A stretch of 64,000 nucleotides of DNA from Cymbomonas tetramitiformis. Its lineage: Eukaryota > Chlorophyta > Pyramimonadophyceae > Pyramimonadales > Pyramimonadaceae. Positions 8,782 to 16,355 of the stretch are shown piece by piece. The stretch covers positions 26,529 to 90,528 of the forward strand of contig LGRX02025774.1 of assembly GCA_001247695.2 (NCBI GenBank), given 5' to 3'. Positions within the stretch are counted from its first letter, which is position 1; each line of letters starts with the position of its first letter. The translations under genes were made by a program, and so were the position numbers. The notes beneath the pieces are model-generated. The model made no database searches. It was not told the DNA's origin and saw only the letters and a program-made list of their open reading frames with translations.

Positions 8782-11700
8782 ATGTTCTTCCACATCGGGA
8801 ACGTGAAGTTTCACATCGCCTGCAGCCCCAGGTCCAGGTGGATGACCCAACGAAGCCCACAGCAGCCCCCGAGGCTTGCGGTGCTACGTGAGCACCAAGT
8901 CTTGCTCACAGGATCTGGACCGCTACTGGCGGACCTGATCAACACCCAGCACGGGGTTATCTCCAAGTTGGCGAATGCGGTTCGGAAGCCCTTCCCGAGC
9001 GCGCTCGAAGGCAGACACAGAACGGTCGTTGACAAGGACACGGGGGAGGAGAGCGTGAAGATCTACTCAGTCAATGACCAGGAGGAGATCCCGCTTAGTC
9101 TGACCACGCTGCTGCCCCTGCTCCCTTTCGTGGAGGAGGGGTTTTATGTGGCGAAGGGGGGCACCCGTGCGTGCAGCCTCAGAGAAGCAAAAGCAAAAGT
9201 CCCCGCCAGGTTTCAAGGGCGCATGCGAACCTTCATGCTCATGCTGTACCCATATATATGCGAAGCGCTTGCTGACAAGCCCAACGACGCGCGATTCTGG
9301 GACAACCCGAAGAACCTCACCCTCAAACCCCAGTTTGTACCGTCCCAAGGGACACACAACGCTCTAGGGTTCCAAAGGATGGCAGCACCCCAGGCAACCG
9401 ACGAGGAAGAACTAACCACTTGGGAAGAGGGCTTCCACCCCACTCAATACAAATGGGGCCCGCGATCGCTGTGGCACGCGGGAAGTAGAGGACCCCCCAC
9501 GACCTCCATGCAAGCCAAAAACGCCTTAAAACAAATGGCGACAGGTTATTGCGCCAGGGATGAAGAAGACCACGAAGACGCCTTTAAATGCCATGATATT
9601 GGAGTCAGACCCACCCTGCTTGAGGACCCGGGGGGAAGGGTCATGATAATGGACTCCGTGGGTGTGAGACCCAAGGCGGAAAAAACCCTCTCAGACCTGC
9701 GACACGCAGCCAGAGCCGGAGCAAGACTCACCGAGAAGGAGGCGATGGACTGCAGGAGGGCGATGCGGAGAAACCGCTCTGAGGGGTCCCATGCGGACAG
9801 CCTCCTGAAGGGGGGAGGAAGAAGAGGAACTGCACCCCGGGGGGAGGGCACCCCCAGGCACAGGACGGAAGGGGTCTTCTCGGACACCAGAGGCAGGGAG
9901 GCGTGGCTTAGCTCCATACAAGTGGAAACCCACAGCCTCTGTACGACGGGCGTGGCCACAGTGTCGATGCACCAGACGAAACTCGCGGATGCCCTCAACG
10001 GAATCGAGTTCGAGCAGTCGGACCAATACGAAGCGCAGATGCGCAACACGATGGAAACGGTCCGGGACGAGGGATTTTCCTTCGTCCTGACTTGCGACGG
10101 CAGCCACTGGAATGTGCTCCTCTTCGGAAGAAAAGAGGACACCAGCGTCTCAATCTACCTCTATGACCCAATGGGGGGGGAGGACACGCGCCTACTGACG
10201 GCGCTGAGACAGTGGGCAGGACCGCCGGGATGGCCGCCGGTCAACATGACGGTCTCCAGCATGGGGGTCGCACACCAGCGGGACGGATACCAATGCGGCG
10301 TCTGGGTGTGCTACATGATTGACAAGTGGCAGGAATGGAATAGGTCCACCACGGGAGAGACGTGGGAGTCCTGGATCGGGCTGCATGGGCCCCCGGTGGG
10401 CAGAGAAGCGACGACCTCCAGGGGATACCGGGAAGCCATGAGAGGCCCAATCATGGCGCGCATAGGAGAATTGGAACAGCGGGAGCGCCACCACGTGTTC
10501 CACGGGGAGGGAGAGACTCATGACCCAATCTCCTTCGAGGAGGGGGATGACGAAATCCAGGAAGAGGCCGGCGCAGGGCCAATGCAAGTCGGGAAGAGCC
10601 CGACCAGGCAGACCCAGACAGACACGGTGCCAAAGATCCCCGGGCACGCCCAGGAACTCCCGAAGGTCGGTGAAAAAAGGACCAGGCAAACCCTACGAAG
10701 TCCCCAGGCCACGGTGGAGAGCGAGGAGATCAGACCCAGGCCGAACCCGCCCGCACAGACGCTCCAGAGGGAAACAAGCCCCCGCCAGGTCACAAAGGTT
10801 AGCCTGGACGACGGCAGAGGCACGAAGTGGAAAGGGACCGCGGCGCAAATCATGATGCTGAGGACATGGGTCCTCGCTCAACTGGCCAAAGGGGATGTCA
10901 GGACGGGGGAGCTGTTCCAGCATGCGGCCAAAATCGGATTCTCGAGAGATGCGGTTAGGCTGATGACCACGCACCTCATAAGCAGTGAACAGGTCGTATG
11001 GGCAACGCACCCCCCTGTCAACGACTGCCGGAGCAGAAACAGGTGGTGGAGGATAGACACCATGGAGCTCTCGGTAGGCACTGGCCCGACGGCTGCCAAT
11101 GATCCGGAAGTGCTCGAAGGAACGGAGGAGGAACCCCAGGCCGTTGAGGCGTCCGAGAGCACCACAATCCTAGCGGTTAGGACGCACTGGGGAAGCAGGG
11201 AATACCTGCTCGGGCCAATTCGCCCACAAGGGGAGGCATGGGTCGAAGAGGACACCCTGCTGGCAGGAGGAGTTGCGGGAATGAACCCGAGCCAGGCCGA
11301 ACGAGAGACCGACATGTTCCACAACAAGGAGCGGGAAGAACAGCAGGCTCGGGGTCCCACAGAAAGAGAACCACTGTCAGGGACTCCCACGAGGCATGCC
11401 CACTACTGGCCGGGGGTCACCATGCTCAACATAGACACTGAACCCTTTAACCCAGATTGGGACGCAGCACCCTCGGGCAAGTGCACGCTCACGACAGAGA
11501 CAGGCAGGCACCACGTGTTCGCACACGACGAGCGGGGCAAGTTGGTTGGCGCCCTCAAAGAGGAGGTGCTCGATAGGCTCTACGACAGATATGTGGCCGC
11601 GACGGGCACGAGCAGCACAGATCAGACCCATACAAGGGCGGGGGAAGCGCGAAGGCGGTCCTTCGAGGAGCGGGAGCCACAGCTGGGCACAATCCACGGA

Positions 11701-12879
11701 TTCGCCACAGAGGTGGTCCTCCTGCTCAAAAGATATTCCTGCGAGGAGGAGGAGGAAGTCAAGAAAACTGCACTGCAGAATCACTGGACGCTCCCTCCAG
11801 AAATTATGCAAGCGCTCCAGGAGGCCTTCGGGATCCAGGCGGAGGTATTCGCGTCGCCGCTCAACGTACACAGCCACACGGCGACATACTGCTCCAAGTT
11901 CGACAGGGACAAGATTTTTGGATCCAAAGGGTCTGCATGGGACACCCACTGGGGAGAGTTGGGCGCCTTCGAGTTCAATCCGGAGTACACAGCGGCAGAC
12001 CTGGACAAAGCGCTTCAGGAGGCCCTGATGTCCACCATGGCGAAAACCCCGGTACTGGGTATAGGAATATACCCGGCCTGGACGAGAACACCAGCCAAGG
12101 CATACTGCAGGAGATATGGTGATACTAGGATACATGAATTTGGGGTGATCCCAAGAAAAAGCTTTACGTTCCTTCCCCCAGACCACTGGGGAGGCACCAC
12201 AGTATCAGGTGTCACGAAGAAGGACTACAGCAACTGGGGAGTTAGGATCCTAGTTGTTGCCAACGCAGAGGGATGGCAGAAATTCTGCCCGGACCCAGAG
12301 GGGGCAGCGGAACTAGTCGGGAGGGCCCTGCAGCGCAGCACGTACTGCACGGTCCGTAAGTACCACACGATTCGAAACCTCAGGCCGGCCAACCCGAGGG
12401 TCCACACCTCGGAGGCAGTGTCAGACATGGCGGCGGTTAAAAATGCGATGGAGAACGCTAGTCAGCACGACATGGTCTTCGACCCTCACCCGATGAGAAA
12501 ATGGGAAATACCGAGCATGTCGCGCAGACAGGGATGGGGGAACGGTGGGAGTGAGGTCCCCAAGGAAGACCGCACCCCGGAGGCAGCGAGGGCCATGAGA
12601 CAAACATGGCGCGACAGAGGACTCACCGAGGTCACGATCATGGAGTACCATGCGGCGAACACGGCATGGCCTTTGGACAAGATCAAAGAGGACTCGATGG
12701 CCAGATGGCTGAAGGCAATGGAGCGCACTCCCATGCTCTTCAGCAGACAAGACAGGGACAGGGGACACACGGAAGTAAGGGAGCGGTTCCCCACGTGTCC
12801 CATTAAACACAAAACCAGACTTTCCAAAACCCTTGAGAAAATCAACAAAGCCTGGGATGCAACCTCGTTCCTCTATTAG
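8782..12879 (+). CDS. LINE-1 polyprotein, main part: Ulp1-like protease and PCIF1-like methyltransferase
   Basis: ATG at 8782 gives 1,365 codons to a TAG at 12877-12879. Residues ~95-190 hold a module ending in MLYPYICEA that is also present in LINE-2. About 440-530 is an Ulp1/C48-type cysteine protease with His in GSHWNVLLF, Asp in YLYDPMG and Cys in DGYQCGVW. About 690-770 could be a winged helix. About 880-1175 matches LINE-2 and contains the PCIF1-like core: QNHWTLP, EVFASPLN, FGSKGS, then NPEY in place of NPPF. The frame stops inside the RNase H motif that follows (LY-stop-DGS), so RNase H and the endonuclease lie beyond a nonsense codon. No RT motifs were found. Confidence 0.75.
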   Translation: MFFHIGNVKFHIACSPRSRWMTQRSPQQPPRLAVLREHQVLLTGSGPLLADLINTQHGVISKLANAVRKPFPSALEGRHRTVVDKDTGEESVKIYSVNDQEEIPLSLTTLLPLLPFVEEGFYVAKGGTRACSLREAKAKVPARFQGRMRTFMLMLYPYICEALADKPNDARFWDNPKNLTLKPQFVPSQGTHNALGFQRMAAPQATDEEELTTWEEGFHPTQYKWGPRSLWHAGSRGPPTTSMQAKNALKQMATGYCARDEEDHEDAFKCHDIGVRPTLLEDPGGRVMIMDSVGVRPKAEKTLSDLRHAARAGARLTEKEAMDCRRAMRRNRSEGSHADSLLKGGGRRGTAPRGEGTPRHRTEGVFSDTRGREAWLSSIQVETHSLCTTGVATVSMHQTKLADALNGIEFEQSDQYEAQMRNTMETVRDEGFSFVLTCDGSHWNVLLFGRKEDTSVSIYLYDPMGGEDTRLLTALRQWAGPPGWPPVNMTVSSMGVAHQRDGYQCGVWVCYMIDKWQEWNRSTTGETWESWIGLHGPPVGREATTSRGYREAMRGPIMARIGELEQRERHHVFHGEGETHDPISFEEGDDEIQEEAGAGPMQVGKSPTRQTQTDTVPKIPGHAQELPKVGEKRTRQTLRSPQATVESEEIRPRPNPPAQTLQRETSPRQVTKVSLDDGRGTKWKGTAAQIMMLRTWVLAQLAKGDVRTGELFQHAAKIGFSRDAVRLMTTHLISSEQVVWATHPPVNDCRSRNRWWRIDTMELSVGTGPTAANDPEVLEGTEEEPQAVEASESTTILAVRTHWGSREYLLGPIRPQGEAWVEEDTLLAGGVAGMNPSQAERETDMFHNKEREEQQARGPTEREPLSGTPTRHAHYWPGVTMLNIDTEPFNPDWDAAPSGKCTLTTETGRHHVFAHDERGKLVGALKEEVLDRLYDRYVAATGTSSTDQTHTRAGEARRRSFEEREPQLGTIHGFATEVVLLLKRYSCEEEEEVKKTALQNHWTLPPEIMQALQEAFGIQAEVFASPLNVHSHTATYCSKFDRDKIFGSKGSAWDTHWGELGAFEFNPEYTAADLDKALQEALMSTMAKTPVLGIGIYPAWTRTPAKAYCRRYGDTRIHEFGVIPRKSFTFLPPDHWGGTTVSGVTKKDYSNWGVRILVVANAEGWQKFCPDPEGAAELVGRALQRSTYCTVRKYHTIRNLRPANPRVHTSEAVSDMAAVKNAMENASQHDMVFDPHPMRKWEIPSMSRRQGWGNGGSEVPKEDRTPEAARAMRQTWRDRGLTEVTIMEYHAANTAWPLDKIKEDSMARWLKAMERTPMLFSRQDRDRGHTEVRERFPTCPIKHKTRLSKTLEKINKAWDATSFLY
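10081..10330 (+). other. Ulp1/C48-like cysteine protease domain in LINE-1
   Basis: The His-Asp-Cys order of the Ulp1 family is visible: His codon 10105-10107 followed by Trp, Asp 10165-10167 in LYDPMG, and Cys 10294-10296 in YQCGVWVCYM. The usual (D/Q)-C-G signature appears as QCG. LINEs of the NeSL group are known to encode such proteases; their substrate is unknown. Confidence 0.75.
11770..12300 (+). other. PCIF1-like methyltransferase domain in LINE-1
   Basis: The order NHWTLPP, (I)QAEVFASPLN, YCSKFDRDKIFGSKGSAWD, GAFEFNPEYTAADLDKA matches the family core of PCIF1/CAPAM: CFASPLN, YCSxFPDTD, FGSxG, GSFExNPPF. The catalytic NPPF appears as NPEY (11977-11988). It is followed by LGIGIYPAW, FTFLPPDHW and ILVVANAEGWQKFCP. 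The same signature, including NPEY, is present in LINE-2, which argues for a retained rather than random substitution. Confidence 0.75.
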
Positions 12880-13815
12880 GATGGGTCGCGACTGGACCCA
12901 GAGGAAGAAGGGGGGTTACATAGAGTAGGCGCGGCCTACTGGGACCCCAGAGGGGATGAAAACCCCAGAACCTGGAGGGGCACGTGGTCGACGGGTGGAC
13001 ACCTCACAATCAACAGGGCGGAACTCCTGGCGATCCACGCGGCACTCAGGGCCAGGGAACGCACAACACCAGGTGAGATAGCAATCTGCACGGACAGCCT
13101 CTGCAGTATGTACCAAATCCTCAACATGTTGTCCAGACCCCACACGATGGAGTGCCATAGACACAGGGATTTGCTTGAGGATATACTCTCCCTGGTCGAA
13201 CGGCATAACAGCCAGGGAACGAAGGTCTCACTCAGGAAAGTCAAAAGCCACACAGGGGTGAAAGGCAACGACAAGGCAGATGAGGCGGCCAAACAGGCAG
13301 CAGAAAACTTGGAGGGAACCACCCAAATTGAACCGTGGGACAACAGGACCATGTACACGCTCGTGGCCAATGCCCGAGATGGTGAATCGATGAGGCCCCT
13401 GCAAGGGGAGGGGGCGGTGGAAAGGTATGTGGCAGAAAGGATTGCACCTAAAGCGACACAGCACAGGTCAGTAAAAAAATGGCTACAGCCCCCGAACAGC
13501 CCGTGGGAAGAATGGGGAACACCCGGCAAGGGAAATCGGGAAGGAGCTCTCTCAGTAAAGGGCTCTATAACGGAGAACCCCACGCCCGACGCCCCAGGTC
13601 CAGCCCAAGGCCCCGACCGGGGCCAAACAGGACGTGGAAATGGGGACACCAGGGGAGAATCTCCAGGAACTGATGTTCCTGGAGGAATTGCAGCACGCTC
13701 CCTGGAGCCAGGGAGACCCGCCGATGCGACGGGAGCCGGGCGACCAGGAGCAGGTGCACCTGCGGGATCAGGAGACCACTCAGGACGAGTGGGACCTACT
13801 CTGGGAATTCGATGA
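12880..13815 (+). pseudogene. LINE-1 RNase H segment after a premature stop
   Basis: Directly after the TAG at 12877-12879 the same frame continues with an RNase H domain. DGS follows the stop; then come NRAELLAIHAAL (Glu), CTDSLCSMYQI (Asp), and HTGVKGNDKADEAAK (final Asp). LINE-2 reads YTDGS at the first motif, so the amber codon replaces the Thr of the active-site strand. From about 13570 the frame becomes low-quality Pro/Gly sequence, and the element continues in frame 2. Confidence 0.7.
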
Positions 13816-15034
13816 GACGCGGGGGCCGCCTCTTGACATGGAAGAGAGGGGGGCCATGAACTCGCCAGAAAGGGAGATGATGCAAGCGATAGAGGAGGCA
13901 GAATGTGCGGACCCAATTGACGGTCTGTGCCGCTCGATGATGGAGATGGACCTGGGAGAGTCGAAGCTCCAAAACCTGACGGACGTCCCACAACAAGCGA
14001 TAGACGCCTACCAGGAGGCGGCCCCGGCAAGAAGAAGAAAGAGGAACAGGGACCGGGAGGCCATGCACCGGGGAAACGGAGACAGGGCCGCCACAAGCTA
14101 CGCAGACGCTGCCGCGGTCGAGACACACATGGGAAGAAGAGTGGAGGAGCCCCCAAGGGAAATTCTCCAGGACAAGTCGATACCAGGAATATCCAATCAC
14201 TTCTGGAAGGTTACTCCACCGACACTCAGGTCCCTGGTCCTAAGATGCCGGTTTGGGGTCCTCATGACGGCTGCCAGAAAGCACCTCATATGGCCGAGCA
14301 AATATCCGGATCCGGGCTGCGCCCTCTGTGGGAGGAGGGACACTCCGGCACACAGGCTGGCTGGATGCAAAGACGAGACCAGCAGGAACATGGCCACAGC
14401 CAGGCACAACGAAGTGGCAAGGACCCTTTATGAAGCAATCAGGAAGGGTCGAACGGGTGCCAGTCCGATCTGGATCGCGCACCACGCTGGACTCGACGGG
14501 ACTAACAGATGCACGCGCCCGATACCAGACTTCATACTCAAAAGGGGTCAGTGCCGTAGGGACGGAAGAGACCACCCGGGGGCGAAGGACCCCCCAGACG
14601 ACATACCACACTTTGTGGATATTGTCATGATCAAGGGTGCAGAGGACGTCAGGGACGCCCCCCCAGGCAGGCCGGAAAACACCCGCAGGGAGGATGTGGG
14701 GGAAATCCACCTCATAGAGGTGGCCTTCACGTGGGACACGCACTGGTATGTGTCCCTTCACGATAAACTCAACAAATATGAGCCCCTTATGGAGCTACTC
14801 AGATCCAAGGGCTTTAAAGTGTTCTTTCACCCGATGGTTTTCGGAACCACGGGGTCGGTATATGAGCACAACGCAAGGGCTCTCACGCAACACCTCGGCT
14901 TCAACAAGAAGGAAGCGGAGGCCCTCCTCAAAAAAATCAGTAGCATCGCGGTAGAATGGGCTGCCAAGATGTTGATTTCACACAGCAGATCGGAGAAGGA
15001 GAAGGCTCTGAAAAACAGTAAGAAGCCGCCTTGA
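13571..15034 (+). pseudogene. LINE-1 C-terminal part: CCHC knuckle and restriction-like endonuclease
   Basis: A frame shift between 13568 and about 13640 moves the reading to frame 2. The segment contains a charged helical linker, a CxxC...HxxxxC knuckle (CALCG...HRLAGC, 14318-14371), and an RLE. The RLE shows PIPDF, HFVDIVM, and HLIEVAFTWD, then KYEPLMELLRSKGFKV and a VFGTTGSVYEHN loop. It corresponds segment by segment to the end of LINE-2 (HLIEVTYTDE, VMVFGNTGTIYEH). An RLE nicks the target for target-primed reverse transcription. The stop is TGA at 15032-15034, followed by 75 bp of 3' UTR and the T-rich tail. Confidence 0.7.
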
Positions 15035-15142
15035 TTGTGCATGTGACTAGGGGCAGGCGTAACAGCTGTGCACCTTCAAATATCACGCTTCCGGTAGGAA
15101 GAGTCACATTTTTTTATTTTTTTATTTTTCTTAAGGAAACCC

Positions 15143-15417
15143 TATCCAATTCAAGCGACACACGGCCGTACGGGGCACCCGGCGATGAACCAACGACATT
15201 CCGGTCACTCATGATCATTTTGTAAGCATTTCATAAGCATATAACAAACTATAACTCAAACCACTCCGAACTTGCTATCTGTTTCGCACTATCACGGGTT
15301 AGTCGGGTACATACGTAAGGAAACCCTATCCAATTCAAGCGACACACGGCCGTACGGGGCACCCGGCGATGAACCAACGACATTCCGGTCACTCATGATC
15401 ATTTTGGAAGCATTTCA
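15143..15417. repeat. 184-bp tandem satellite, right block
   Basis: The array resumes with CTATCCAATTCAAGCGACAC right after the duplicated target and runs for about 1.5 units, matching the left block almost base for base. It stops abruptly at ...GAAGCATTTCA (about 15417), where A-rich DNA and the truncated gypsy begin. Confidence 0.88.
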
Positions 15418-15494
15418 AACCAAAAACAAAAAAAAAATGGAAGGAGTGACTTCTTCCAATTCAGAGCGTTCGTCGTTTACTGGGTGACACGACT

Positions 15495-16355
15495 GTGACC
15501 AAGGACGAGGCAGCGTGGCTCGACACTGAGCTCAATGCCACGTTTGGAGGACATCCTGACTTCAAGGAGGAGCACTGGGAGGAAATGCGAGCTGTTCTTC
15601 GCAGATACAAGAGCACTTTCGCCAACAGCCCTCACGACCTCACAGGCTACAAGGGCAAGGCGGAGCACAACACGTTCTCCATCCCTTTTGTAGACGAGTC
15701 CAAGGCTGCTTACCAGAGACCCAGGAAGTACAGCCCGGGCGAACAGGAGATCATTGACATCCACTGCAAGGAATTGCTGGAGTACGGCTTCATAGAGCCT
15801 GCAGCCAAGCATTGCAGACATGCGAGCAACGTCGTCGTGGCTGGCAAGAAGGATCACGAGACTGGCCTGTGGACCCAAACGCGCTTCTGCGTGGATCTCA
15901 GGGGCGTCAATCGACACTCCCTCAAGGACAACACTCTGCCACATCGACCAGAGGAGCTCTACCAGAAGGTTGCGAAGGCCAAGTTCAAGACCACGCTGGA
16001 TGCCACCAAAGCCTTCCATCAGATTCCCATGGCTACGGAAGAGGACAGGAGCAAGACGGCGTTCTGGTGGAAGAACCAGTTGTACCAGTACACCTCGATG
16101 CCCTTTGGGGCTGCTGGAGCAACATCTGCGTTTGTGAGAATCATGGACTACGAGTTACGTCACCTGCAGCATTGCACGGTGGCATACGTCGATGACGTAG
16201 TGGTCTACACTGACTCCACGCCTGAGCAACATCTGAAGGACGTCGAGGACGTGTTGCGCACGTTGGGGGACGCTGGCATAAGACTGCACGCAGGCAAGAG
16301 CACCTTTGGTGAGCAGCTACGGTGGACTTTCTGGCGGTTACCGCATTGGGCATAA
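15495..16355 (+). pseudogene. Gypsy-1 reverse transcriptase
   Basis: The first codon shown is GTG and is an artefact of truncation. RT motifs: CVDLRGVNRHSL, TLDATKAFHQIP, MPFGAAGATSAF, and the catalytic AYVDDVVVYT (YVDD at 16185-16196). The frame ends in out-of-frame WRLPHWA. The expected VDFLGYRIG is split between the two other frames, so two indels lie between about 16305 and 16350. A protease or gag is not present upstream. Confidence 0.8.

Larger units (their letters stand above)
5068..15131 (+). mobile_element. LINE-1: 10-kb non-LTR retroelement inserted in the satellite
   Basis: The element is flanked by an 11-bp direct repeat TAAGGAAACCC at 5057-5067 and 15132-15142, and ends with a T-rich tail of TTTTTTTA-type units (about 15109-15130). 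Coding modules in order: an ORF of unknown function (5383-6720), an RRM-like ORF (8077-8751), then a long frame with a conserved LYPYICEA module, an Ulp1-like cysteine protease, a PCIF1-like methyltransferase domain, RNase H, a CCHC knuckle and a restriction-like endonuclease (RLE). RNase H plus RLE recalls the Dualen/RandI and NeSL groups of LINEs. No reverse-transcriptase motif is visible in any frame, and the long frame is broken by a stop and a frameshift, so the copy is non-autonomous and probably dead. Confidence 0.85.
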
